A DNA stretch of 64,000 bases, taken from positions 9,028,001 through 9,092,000 of the forward strand of contig NW_025062478.1 of the NCBI RefSeq assembly GCF_000002995.4, read 5' to 3'. The notes under the pieces were generated by a model. That model saw only the letters and a program-made list of their open reading frames with translations, was not told the origin of the DNA and made no database searches. Positions 1-11,727 of this stretch are shown piece after piece. A program made the position numbers and the translations under genes. Numbering within the stretch: the stretch's first letter is position 1; every line of letters starts with the position of its first letter. The DNA comes from Brugia malayi (taxonomy: Eukaryota > Nematoda > Chromadorea > Rhabditida > Onchocercidae).

Positions 1-535
1 GAAAATTAATGAAGAAGCGTAAATCATGCATCGATTGCCTTTGACATAGCCTGGTAACACATAACGATTAAAATTTTCAAATTGCTGACGAGAATTTAAG
101 TGCAAATAATAAAGTTCGAAAATTCAAGCTCAACAAAATAAAAACTTTTAAAGAATGAGATAATGTTAAGAATTTTCTTTATAACGATATCATTAACCTT
201 ATTTGTTTGCCGACTAGATTCTGCGGTAGCTGCACTGTAAACTATACCGTCAATTTGTCCTATATTTCCTTTACCTATAAAACTAAATCATTTTGCAGGA
301 AGATATTGATGTGCATCAGTTTTTCAAATCTAAGGCTTTATTCTGCCGGGAAACATATCTCCGTTTAATAATAACTTCAATGACTAGAAAACTTTCTTGT
401 TCTTTTAAAATGTTTCTATAATTTATGGAATGTATAGAAAAATCTATTTTTTAAAATAAAATTCCGGAATTTCCATTTCTAGGCCAAAAAAAAAGTAATG
501 CTACAAGGAATAACTTTTTAATTAGCTAATCTTAC
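1..535. other. Presumed intron of the dehydrogenase gene, no exon seen
   Basis: The donor of the third dehydrogenase exon (GTAAGA, minus strand) lies at 535. No acceptor followed by an open frame resembling the NNAG or YxxxK blocks is visible from here to position 1, so the next exon should be to the left of the window. Confidence 0.5.
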
Positions 536-1579
536 CTGTGTTAAGTTTGAGAGCAAACTCTCGCACTGAGTCAAAGTCCTCCAAATTTAAACGTCTACAA
601 TAAATCTCCATATTTTTTGTTGCTATTACTAAGTTTCGGCGAGCTTCAATACATTTACGATTATTCCTGTAAAGTTGCTTAATTTGAAGTATGAGTAGTT
701 ATGTCACTTGATATCTTTATCTCTGCATTTGTAGACTAATCACAACCTTTGAATATTAATGATGACTTCAACGTCAAAATGTTAAATTAGTATGCCTTGT
801 TGCAGTCCAAACATTTGTTCGCAAAACAGCTAAAAAAACAAATGTTTTTCTATTCTTAATTTCAAAGATTCTTGCAAACATTGTGTTAAACTAACAATTT
901 TATTTTACAGTTATGTTAATAATGATATATGATCCCACCTACAAGCCATAATTACTTTTGCTTTTCGCATTGCCAATTCTTTGGCTGTTTCTTTGCCAAT
1001 ACCTGAAGAGGCACCCACAACGATGTATGTTTTATTCACCAAATCATGCTCCAATTTATAATTATCGTGTGGTTTACCGTAACTGAAATCAAGCAAATTA
1101 ACATTTAAAGCATTTTAATTGGAAAATGTTGGAAGTAGCTGTAACCTTAACTGGAACAATGCAAATCATTCAGCATCATCACTTTTGAGGAACATATTTA
1201 TATCAATCTATTAACATTTATTTTTTGCTCACAAAATAATTATGGGAGAGAAGAACTGTTCAAACTTTCTCTGCATAATGTTTGAAATGCTATTATATAT
1301 GTAATAACAACGTAAAAATAAAACATCTTTGTTAGGACATCTTTGCACAACTCATACATTTGCAATTTTTTTGCTAAAACAAAATTTTTCAGTGCAAACA
1401 GCATAAACATTTCAATATCTTGATACTCACACTTTTAGATGGAAAAACTATATTCCGATTAAAAAAAAAAAAAAACCATACAAGTAATTGTAGTAGGCCC
1501 CGCTAGCACCTGCACTCACAGCAAGTACCACCATCCAACCCTTTGATACCCTCGTTCCCATCCATTTTGGAACGTACAT
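536..1579 (-). CDS. Membrane-anchored short-chain dehydrogenase/reductase, retinol-dehydrogenase-like (5' part, partial)
   Basis: Three joined exons, 1482-1579, 939-1082 and 536-666, whose phases agree. Exon 1 begins with ATG at 1579 and gives a short N-terminus with one hydrophobic segment (about residues 14-30, GWMVVLAVSAGASGAYYNY), the usual N-terminal anchor of ER retinol dehydrogenases. Exon 2 carries the Rossmann cofactor motif VVGASSGIG (about residues 54-62) and ends in KVIMACR, where NADP-preferring members have a basic residue. Exon 3 continues with KCIEARRNL and the LNLEDFDSVREFA block that follows beta-strand 3 in this family. The catalytic NNAG, Ser and YxxxK motifs lie in later exons beyond position 1; the remaining 535 bases show no exon and look like intron. 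Substrate cannot be told: RDH11-14-like enzymes act on retinoids, steroids or other lipids. Family is sure; the specific substrate is not. Confidence 0.85.
1083..1481 (-). other. Intron 1 of the dehydrogenase gene
   Basis: It is bounded on the minus strand by donor GTATGG (after 1482) and acceptor TTGATTTCAG (before 1082). It contains an A-rich run near 1461-1475 and no open frame of interest. Confidence 0.75.
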
Positions 1580-1590
1580 TAATATTCCTG
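1580..1590 (-). other. Candidate spliced-leader acceptor of the dehydrogenase gene
   Basis: Reading the minus strand, TTTTACAG precedes the exon by eight bases and then the ATG at 1579. The AG occupies 1589-1588. A splice acceptor this close to a start codon with no upstream coding exon is what a trans-spliced nematode mRNA would show. It could also be the end of an intron from a non-coding 5' exon. Confidence 0.4.
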
Positions 1591-2748
1591 TAAAACCTTT
1601 GCAATTTTTACCTTTCCAACGCTCAGCAATACCTCATCTTTCCAACTTTTAAATCTCGGCCAAGTGCTGACATATTACCTGTATCTACGACTGGTTAAAG
1701 AGATGTTGCAAACAACTAATCCCATTATATCATTGATGTCTTCTCTCAGTTCGCTTTGCAGAGCAATGAAGAATTAGGTTCAAATATTTCAATATGTGGA
1801 CAGTAAAACAATTACCCCACAGATCTTTCTAAACACCAATCAGTTACTTCCCGTTGTTTATGCTGATAAAATTTTCGAAATGCAGAAAAAATACCAACTG
1901 CTTCCCGTAATTTAAACAAACGTTGCCAAACAATGCTATATCTTGCAAAAAAAAAAAAAAAAAAAAATATCTTGAAGGTAAAGAAATAAAGAAATGAATA
2001 ACAACCATGAAAAATAGAGCCCAAATGTAAATTGGTAGAATGAGATATAAAAATAAGAATTAATCAGAGGACTCCAAATATTACAAACGATCGAAAATAA
2101 TAGGTTCGTATTACATACGAACATCGATTTTTCATGAAAATCATCATTTGATGAATAACGCAGATCAAATGGAAGTTTAGATGCGTAAGAACATGATTTA
2201 GTGCTTCAACAACAAACGGAACAATGACAAAGTTATACCAATAAAATATGCAACATGCAATTCGCATAAAAAACAGTATTTAATCACGTTTTCTTGGCAT
2301 TAATACCTTATTGATATTTTGGATCATTGCGACATCATTTAAATCCGTCATCTACCTCACATCAGTATCTCGTACTTCTGCCTCGGTTCTGTTAATTGTG
2401 ACTTTTAATAAATAAAGTTAGTTACTAATATATTTTAATCTAATCTATAGTAAACATCCAAGAATACAACAGGTAAAACAATAACTGCAACATTAACATC
2501 AATTTACAATTAATACCTCACAATCGAAAGCTACTCTTAATGAATTTTAGAAGTTTTTCCCATGGCTTCATTCATGATAGAAGTATAAAAAAAGTCAAAT
2601 AACTATCTACAATTTTTAAAATAAAAAAGAAAATAAGTTTCATTTCCTTATAATCTGAGAAAAAAAAAAATTCTAAAAGCATTTAGTCCCAAAAAACAAA
2701 TATAAAACCTATTAGTGTGCAAAAATGAAATCTAAAGGTAAGCGGTGA

Positions 2749-4188
2749 TTAAACAAGTTTTTTAGCTTCAAAGAATCCCTTCAAATGACGCATTTGCCAA
2801 GCTCCGGTTAATAATAGTACAATTGTTTGTGCAATCGACCACCACAGCACTCGTGAATTCGTATTTTCGCTTGTCTGCCGGAAACGTTCTTCCCTTAAAT
2901 TAATTCACAATTGCAAGTGGGAGAAATCAGATGAAATGAGAATATTGCAACCACTGACATACATAAATTTGACAACTTTTAGAAAGCTCAATTATACATG
3001 CTATATATTGGTGATGCATAACACTACAAGAATCCTGCTAATCTTTTTAGCAAATGTCACAATTTTTCAAGCACTTTGAAAGTGATGACACGCATACCTG
3101 TACCGTTGATAGTTCTGTTCCTTCGAAATCTGTTCAACCTGATCAAGTAACTGCCTAACTCGCAGTTGTAATTCATTCAACTTATCTTTTGCGGCTACCT
3201 AAAATGACTTATGTATTTTAATAAAGATTTATAACAAATTGACAGATTTATGACAAACTGGTAGTTCCTGCAAAAAACAGGAATTTAACAGTAGGTTGCT
3301 GAAACATTATAGAAAAATTTGCGTTATATCAAGTGAAATTCTAAATGAGATGCCACAAGATTTGAGAGTAATGTAACTTTCGAAATACTGCTTTCGTTCA
3401 TTACTAAATGATAAATAATATTACTTGTTCGTAGTCCTGAGTGTGTTCACCAGTCTGAATGTCAAGGTATACCCGCAACTGTGCGCCGCTAAACCAAGAT
3501 GTTGAATTCGAATATAAGCAGATGAAATGTTCACCAGGTGAGTGGGAGGTAAATGTAAATCGTCCTTCACTGGTATATAATTTTGACAAGATTACCTGAA
3601 ACGCAGTAAACAGTTAAGGAAATTTGAACTTTTCATTGTTATTAAATGACTGAGTAACATATGATTCAGATATCGTCATGAAAGGAAATTTTAAAATAAT
3701 AAAATAACACAAAGACCATTACAATCAAAATCTTCCCACTCATTAGATTATTCATGAGAAATAAATTTAATCCTAACATTACTAAGAAGCGTATGTTTTG
3801 CATTACAGATACATTAGTGCATTTGAAAGAACAAAATACACAACTGAAGTGAACTGAATCTTCAAACATTGATGGGGAAAACTTCATCACGTCGACTAGT
3901 ATTCTAGGTAATTTTTGAATAATTTATTCCCGTTCATGCCCACTCACGAGACTAAGTAAAAATTACCTTATCTTCTGGATCTTTAACTTCGACATGCATC
4001 CCAATTCGCGGATACTCACCATAACCTTTCGTGTTCGGGTCATATAACATCACTTTGTAATTACCAATCACAGTTGTTTCATCAGGTATTTCCTCAATGA
4101 AACATTTCCGCTCAGTTTCAGCGATATGGAAATACAAAGCGCGCACCGAACTACACAATAAAGTTACCAGAAGCAACACCACTGACAT
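2749..4188 (-). CDS. tmed-4: p24 family cargo receptor, TMED4/TMED9 (p24 alpha) type
   Basis: Four exons: 3967-4188, 3425-3595, 3098-3198 and 2749-2893, giving 212 residues, the usual family length. The p24 proteins are type I membrane proteins cycling between ER and Golgi in COPI/COPII vesicles and acting as cargo adaptors. The sequence shows a signal peptide (about 1-17), a GOLD domain starting [18 protein letters not shown] with its two cysteines, the [11 protein letters not shown] block, a coiled-coil stretch ([20 protein letters not shown], about 134-153), one membrane span (about 181-198) and the tail GFFEAKKLV with both the phenylalanine pair and the C-terminal KKxx COPI signal. The [16 protein letters not shown] ending is typical of the alpha subfamily rather than TMED2, TMED7 or TMED10. 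No break or missing residue is seen. It lies 2 kb downstream of the GalNAc-transferase on the same strand. Confidence 0.96.
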
Positions 4189-4200
4189 TTATATCTGCAA
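4189..4200 (-). other. Candidate spliced-leader acceptor of tmed-4
   Basis: On the minus strand ATTATTGCAG (AG at 4196-4195) is followed by six bases and the ATG at 4188. This is a textbook-looking acceptor with an extremely short 5' UTR, as expected for SL trans-splicing in nematodes. Confidence 0.5.
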
Positions 4201-6246
4201 TAATAAATTTCATTCTAAATTGAAACATCAACCCCACCAAATGGAAGGATTTTAAGTCAAACCAAAAAAGTTCTAGCAAACATAGAGGTAATTAATTGAT
4301 ATCTGAGTATTAATGCAGACAGTGTGGCTAAGCAGTTTTTGAATTTCCGCGAACTCAGGACCGTTCCCTGTGCAAATGCTACATATCCCTTCATGAAATC
4401 ACCTCCATATGTGCATTTTAAAACTATCTGAATCATAAACATTTTGTCTAAGCGCTTCGCTTGCTTCTGGTAAGGTTAAATGACAGAAATTACGGATCTT
4501 TGTGTACCGTAAGAATTAATAAACAAAAACAAAAACCAATGGAATTATCTCGCTATGCCAGCTCTAAATCATGGAATATCACCTCTTGGGTAATGACAAT
4601 AGTACCATAAAATTTGCTACAGTAATGTGACCTCAGCAACACATTTGAAACTTATAAAAACAATAATCTTAATGAACGCAAATTTCAATTTATTTAAAAT
4701 TGCAACGAAACCATAATTTATGTATATCAAACATTGACATACTATATGGGTTTAACATCAGCAAAAATTAAACAAAGATTGTTGCGTAATAATAGTCACA
4801 ATTTTTAAAAAAGCATTCTCATCTTACAACCATAGTAAGAATGGCATTGGACATTTGGCAATGTTTGCTTTACTCCATAACCTCAGCTAATTTTGCATTC
4901 GGCATGAATCAACAGCATATTCACTAATCTTTCCATAAACTAATAACTATTGTGTGGCAAGAAAGACAGTTCATTTTCTGAGGTGAATTCCCAATTAAAA
5001 CCATAAAATTAATCCGTGAAATCAGCAGAATAAATTGATCCATAACATACTGACTCATTAAGACCTAATTTTTCTAAACAAAACGTGACATACTATAATG
5101 AAAAATAAAAAATGAGTGCTGAATAAAGAATATGAAACTGGTTATATGTAGACTGTAAAAAGCCAATAAGCGTAAGACTAGGAGAGGCAAATTAAAAAAC
5201 ACCGGATTAAAGAAAATATAAAATGCACTGAGCTGTACAAGCAAAAATATGAAATTCACTGGCTTAGCTTTGAACAATATATAAAGAAAATGAAAAAAAA
5301 TAGCAAAAAATTCGGAAAGAACGGCAAGTAATTTCAGTAATATGCTACCTACCCTTTCAGTGGATTAGTGGATTCAGTTCTTTGCTACTACAGCTTTATT
5401 TTTGATCGTTTTTATTGCTTGATAAAATTATCTTTGTTAAAATGGCTATATTAAAATTAAAATGGTTATCACAGCTGATAAAACTCAATTATTGAAAAAA
5501 AAACCCAATTCCAACGAAGATAAAATGATAACTATGCAAAACAAAGCTGGAAGAAAACAAGCTTAGAGAAGCTAGATTACAACTTCTTTTCCTTCATTTC
5601 AACCAAAAATTTCGCCTATTTTGAAGGGAGGAAAAAAAACTTTCTACTTATGCTTTCAGAAAAAACATATAATTCGCAAAATACTTAACTTTTCGAAAGA
5701 AAATGGAGTAACAACAAAAAAAAAAAAATCGAAAGATAGGACACAATCCACTACTCATAATTGAGTTTCTGAGCAAATAAGTTATGCAGTTTAAGTAAAT
5801 AAAGACGCGAAGTTATCGAAACTACACATCCTCACACACCGATTTGAAGCACATTAGTTTTTGCAGAAAAATACAATAAGTGGAAAATTGATGAAATAAA
5901 AGTAACATTTAACATTAAAAGAAATTCAGATTTGTTTCCTGAAAAAAAAAAAAAAAAAAATACCTGAACGTTGCTAAAAACTAAGCCGTTCAGATTAACA
6001 GAAGTTTAAACATTGAATGAATCAAAAATCTTAAATAAACTATGGAATTAATTAACACCAATAAAAATGCATGAACGCCACTATTCACTGGATACCAATT
6101 TGAATGAAAGCAAAAACGGCAAAGATAGCACCTGATCTGAAAAATTCCAGACCAAACAAATTCAACAAAGTTTAAAAACAGATCTACTAAAATAGATATT
6201 TTTACAAGAAAGTATACTGCAAAATTCATATTGCACGAACATGAAA
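4201..6246. other. Intergenic stretch between tmed-4 and the GalNAc-transferase
   Basis: About 2 kb, very A+T-rich, with homopolymer A runs near 5717-5729 and 5942-5960. Open frames of 60-90 codons here have no splice context or recognisable motif. It should hold the 3' UTR of the transferase gene and upstream sequence of tmed-4; nothing more can be supported. Confidence 0.6.
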
Positions 6247-9200
6247 TCAAAATGCTGGAGGCTTCTCAAATATCCAGCGCTGCCGTTCATCCGTAACATC
6301 ACATGGCATTAACACCAGAACATTATCTCGATCACCAGAACTTGACAATAGCAAAGCTGTACACTGGTTATTTTTGAGCAGTCTTCCGTTTGTTTCATCC
6401 AAAATCCATCTCCCCCTAGTCTATAACAGTAAAATTAACATACAGTTTATCACGAAGAACTTTTCCATATCATTAAATGAAGAATCAATAAATCAAAACC
6501 ACAAGTGACCCAAAATGGCTTTATACATTCTTAGTAAGATAAAATTATGACTTGAACTTCAATAATAATGGAAAAATCTGACCATATTACAGTAGTGTAG
6601 AATAAGCGTTCCCTTTTCATCATCCGTTATGCACAAGTTTGAATATGGACTCTTTAAAACACCAAATTTGTCATTTAGTACCCACTCCTATAAGAGTTTA
6701 ACATATATTATTAAGTTATAAAATGAAAAAAAAAAAATTTTCTGACGCATTATTGAGCAAGTCTTATTTTATATGAATAAAGTTAATCAGAGCAGCACGG
6801 GACTTTCGTTTGAAACAGTATAAGAATGTTCCATAAGAACTCGATAGAAACTGGAATAGAAACTCAATTATACGAGCTTAGGCATTCTGTCGATTGCTTT
6901 GGCAATTGTTGAGTTCAAAAAAAAAAAAAAAAAATCTTGAATATAAAGTTAATCCCAGTATTTCAGACTGCATTGATTCCAGTTTAGCAGAGACTTGGAA
7001 TTTCAATAAAACATGCATATCCATTTCCAAATAATAAAATCTTGTTTCATAACAAATCATACTTGATTTCCTCCCGTACCATGACAACGGTAAATACCGA
7101 CGGATGATAAAGCTGTATGCCTGCCCAAAGAGTCAATACAAACGTTCCCTTGCCTGAACGTCAGGTATCGTCCTTGTTCTTTTGAAGGAATTCTAAATAA
7201 GAATTTCGGGAAATTTCACTTTTTATCATACCTTTTCCATTTTCAAGATGTTACAAGAGATTCTTCTGTTCTTTCATCAGCTCAAATTTCCGCCTTCAGA
7301 TGCTTTTTTTAGGGAAAAATCAAATAATCTTCACTATTTTTTTTATCATTCCTATTCTTTTTTAGCCTAATTTGTTGAATAATCTTACAACAATAAAAAT
7401 GAACATATATTTTTAACGTCAGTAGAACTCCACCTTTAATGATGAACGTATGTTTGCATTTAGGAAAGCCCTACAGAAAATAAACAAGAAGACTGGAAAA
7501 AAAAAAAAAAACGTACGCCAACTCAGGATAAATCTCTTTTAAATACCAGTCGAAATCCTTGCAACGCAACCTTTTCTTTAGATCCAATCTCGCCGTGATG
7601 CTGTAGTAAAAACATAAAATAAAGTAAAATGATCACCGTAAGAACTTAAAGTTTCCAATTAAAATATGAATAAAAAAAAACACTTACTCGCCAAAATTAA
7701 CATATCGAGCAGATGGTACTTTCCTTAAATAGAGATACTTATAATCGCCTAGCCATACTTCAGCAGCTCGTCTTGTATTTCTACAAAAATAAGCTTATGG
7801 TCTCCATAGATTTGATCTCAATATCTGCGAAATAGCTATAAACATCGACTCAAACAGAGAACTCTGCAACCCATGAATTTATAGCGTAGCAAAAATCTTA
7901 ACGAAAGCTCACTTTTGAAAAACATTGCCATTACCACCAGGAAAAGTATAAGGGTGCTGTTTCCGAAACACATGACCAACTCGACTGCAGGGAATAATTT
8001 CCAATGAACCACCGCACAGCCACACTCGAAATGACAGTTCTACATATATATAGTCACAGGAGAATAAACTCATCAAATAAAACAGGAGAATAAATTATCA
8101 AATATGAAGGAACAACAATAATGAAAAACAAATGTTTTTGTTTTTTGTTAGCAAATAAGACAACTAAAGTTGCTAAATCTCACTGAGACTAATAAGAACA
8201 CAATGACTGCATTTCACGTTACTTTGCATACTTCAACCTGTGAGCTACCAATTTCATTATTGAGTAGGTTCAGAAAAGGCTTTAATCTTATATCATTTTT
8301 GGCGGATTTTTATTTCAGACTTCACAAACTTAGGATCCTTATAAAAACTTGAATAAGAAATTAAAATTCATAAACCAACCAAGATTTTCGCCGCCCCAAA
8401 CATCCATTTGTTCATCGTATGTGCCTAGTTTTTCAAACCAGTCTTTCTGAATCATAAACAAACCACCAGCTATTACTGGCGTCCTAAAACCAGCATGAAG
8501 CACTTTATAAATGAAACAATGAAATACATATGGCATAATCAAGATCTTAACTACCTAACATTAATTTAACAAAGCCTAGAATCATATTTAAAGAATAAAG
8601 TGTTTACAACACTTGATCTGGGAAAAAGTGATGCTAAAAAGCATCATCACATTCCTTCCTTGGTGCTTTAGGTGGTGCGAAGAATAACTTCACGTGTAGA
8701 AAAACGACCGTAAAATTAAAGAATTTAAGGAGCCTACCTTATTGGTGCCGTAGGCTGTGCATGTCGATCATCTCGTAATTTACCCAACAAATATTCCCAC
8801 TTAAAGATGAGATTCCATTCAAATCCTAGGTAAGATGAGAAATGGAATCAAATTGTATGAAAAACAAAACAGTTTAAAGCATTTATGAAATTTTTCGATA
8901 TCGATGTGTCTGATTTACACGACAGTGAGCAATACTCTTTCTTGCATTTTCTACATATTTCGGTTGCAATGATGCGTTTTCTAATTATCCGAAAAGAAGT
9001 GAGACCTCCTCTTAAATCAGCACTCGCAGCAACATATTTGAACGTATCTTTGTCGATAATATCAATAACGGGAGCAACGACAGCTCGATGATTTTCTTTA
9101 ACACGTGCAAGAAGTGGTTCTAACCAGTTCACATTGCATTCGCAATGACTATCCAAGAAAGTAAGCACTGAGGCACGCGCCAATGTTGATCCCTTCACAC

Positions 9201-11727
9201 GTGATCTTATCAAACCTCAAATTTGTTAATAATAAATAATAATGAATAACAAAAAACAATTCACACTTTGCATCTGTTTTTAGAATTTAGTTTAAATAAT
9301 TTCAAAAGTCAAGATTTCACGATACCTTTTAAAACTTCTCAGTTTCAAACATTATTGCCAGGTTCTAAATTTCCACTATTTTTAATCCAATCTTCTGACA
9401 AACTTTGTCAGTCAACGTTGACAAAGAAAAAAAATTTTTTGAGTGTCTGCAGTATCATCTTTTAAAATGCTAAATCAAGTTTTTAGCTTCTAAATTTAAA
9501 ATTCGTCAAATTTCGAACAAACCTTCACGTTTTGTATTTCTTATAACAACAACATTTTCTATTGGCAGCAAATCTGTTCCAATTGTGACTAAAATAAGTT
9601 TGCTAAAGTATATTTCAAAAGGTGCTTATAAAAATTTTGGACACAGTTCTTCAAATATTCATACAAATTATGCGATATTCAATGTAAGACTGAACATAAG
9701 AATACAACTTATTACTGACAGGAGGCTCAAAACTCATAGATTCCTATAATATCGTAAATGAAACAATCCTGAAGAAAATCCATAATGCCAGTCAACAATT
9801 TATAATGAACGTCATCATTCCTATTCAGTTATGCCATGATCCGCATTTTCATATTTAAAAATATTTTAAAAGTTGTAAAATACAGGATATCTTACTCTGC
9901 AGGAAATTCGTTTCAACTAACACACTTACTGTCATCTGAAAAGTCATCAACAAGAATAATTTCGTGAAGTAATTGTGGTGGAGATCGAAGGAATACACTG
10001 ACGATAGTACGCAGCAGTGTCGATCGTGCCTCATTATGATAGGTTATTACAACTGAAGTTGACGGTAGAGTTTCTACATTGTATATCAGTGTTCCACAAC
10101 TGAAATATGGAATCCCGTTATAGTTTTTTCGCATATTGCTTATAAGAAGCCGCTCTTGAAGCAATTTTAGGAATCGTTGGTATTTTGTCTCTTTTACAGA
10201 TTTCCAAAAGGAAGAGTAGAAAAAGAAACTCATTCGCTCTCAATTTGCTATTCAATAAAAACTCTAAAAGCTAAAACATCATTTTAGAATCTAAATTCAT
10301 AGTTTCTTTCTATAAAACCTAAAATTTACTAAGAAATTAACAACAGTAAGTATATGAATTCGACTAAGAACACCGAATAAGAATTCCAAGTCTACCTTGC
10401 TTCCCGGGAATCGATAATATCACGATCCCACCTTGTTGCATCACTGGCGGCCTGATTAAACTTATTTGCAGCGTATCTAAAATTACAATCCGTTAGCAAT
10501 GTAGCTATTTTTCGATTGGGAATCATATGGCTTAAGAAGCTGTAGCCCGTTAAATAATTAAAGCAGTGACACATGCTTCATGTCAGCAAAAATTTCTTTT
10601 TTTTCTCCAAGTGATTATTAGCCCAAAAGATGAAAAAGGAAAAAAAAAGACTATTTCATTGCATTATTAATGCAACTATCGCAAACGGAGTAAAGGAAAG
10701 CCTTTAATTCAATATCTATGAAATAATGCAAATAATGTACTTTTCTGTTATTTTATTTAATTACACAACGAAGTTCTTATATAACAAATCTTCAGCAAAT
10801 CCTTCACAGTCTAAACAAACAGTTACTTAAAATAATCTGGCGTAATAGTCCAATGAAAATTTTATAATGAACAACAATCTCTTTATATCCATATTTTAGC
10901 AAATAAAATTCATAAATACGTACAGCTTACTATTTTATATAATGGACAATGCAAAAAAGAAAAAAGAATTACCTGTCTTCACCTGGTTGTAAACTACCCT
11001 TTTTCAAAAAGGCTTCATGGTTAAAATCCTTCCAATTTAAAATTTTTTCCGGTTTCGAGTAAACAATAGCATTCTTCAGTTGATTCCTTTTTAAATTAGT
11101 ACTAGCTTTTTCAAAAGATTGCCAAAATTTCTAAAAAAAGATAATCAATTTCCATGACCACCGTAGTTTTTACATCTTCAGGATAGATAGAAATGGTTTT
11201 TCAGCGAACCATCACTCCAGAAATTATCGTTCTTTGACTTTTAGGAAGAAACAGTACATACATACATACAAACACTTCATATTATATGCAACCCTTTATT
11301 AGTGAAGGAGGGATAGAAGAAAACATTCATTATTTCAGAATTCCATCATAATACTCTTTCCCTTAGAGCCGCGATGGAGCATCAGTTTTGGTCTGATGCA
11401 GGAGACTATTGATAAAAGCTTATTTGAATTCTTTAAAAAGACTAATGAAAAATAACAAATTTCCACTCCACCCTTTTAAATCCGATCGATCTAATCAGTC
11501 CTCTGGCCTTTTCAATTGAAATATAACTGGTAATGAAGGCTGATTACAATTACTTTAAAATGCGTTACCTTTCGCAAAACAGCATCAGTGTAAATTCCAG
11601 GAGCAGGAATTGACGCAAACGAATTCAATAAAGAATTGTTATAACTGTGATAAACGATATAGCCAACAGTTACAAGCCAAGCAAGCAAAAGCAATGATAA
11701 TGCCCATTTTGCTCGACATCTCACCAT
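6247..11727 (-). CDS. gly-4: Polypeptide N-acetylgalactosaminyltransferase, GALNT2 / gly-4 type
   Basis: Fourteen exons: 11569-11727, 10973-11130, 10396-10476, 9930-10099, 9523-9588, 9006-9215, 8738-8825, 8380-8483, 7913-8039, 7688-7780, 7517-7600, 7063-7192, 6583-6687 and 6247-6420. All phases fit and give 582 residues (human GALNT2 has 571). The enzyme transfers GalNAc from UDP-GalNAc to Ser/Thr, starting mucin-type O-glycans in the Golgi. Visible features: short cytosolic tail and signal anchor (about 9-27), LNWKDFN stem block, catalytic start [16 protein letters not shown] (about 143), manganese-binding DSH in FLDSHCECN (about 232-234), [10 protein letters not shown] loop (about 336-345), metal-binding His in [12 protein letters not shown] (about 368), then a ricin-type lectin domain (about 450-582) with CID/CIT and QEW/QRW repeats. 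All key residues are present. The block order and the KFNQ, RDI and EARSTLLRT segments favour GALNT2 over other isoforms. Confidence 0.96.

Noticed and set aside
4257..4442. Minus-strand frame upstream of tmed-4 as an extra N-terminal exon
   Set aside because: The tmed-4 model already has a complete signal peptide after a close acceptor, and this frame shows no donor in phase or p24 similarity.
2749..11727. Dehydrogenase, tmed-4 and gly-4 as one operon
   Set aside because: The spacings of about 1.2 and 2.1 kb are long for a worm operon, and no SL2-type evidence can be seen from sequence alone.
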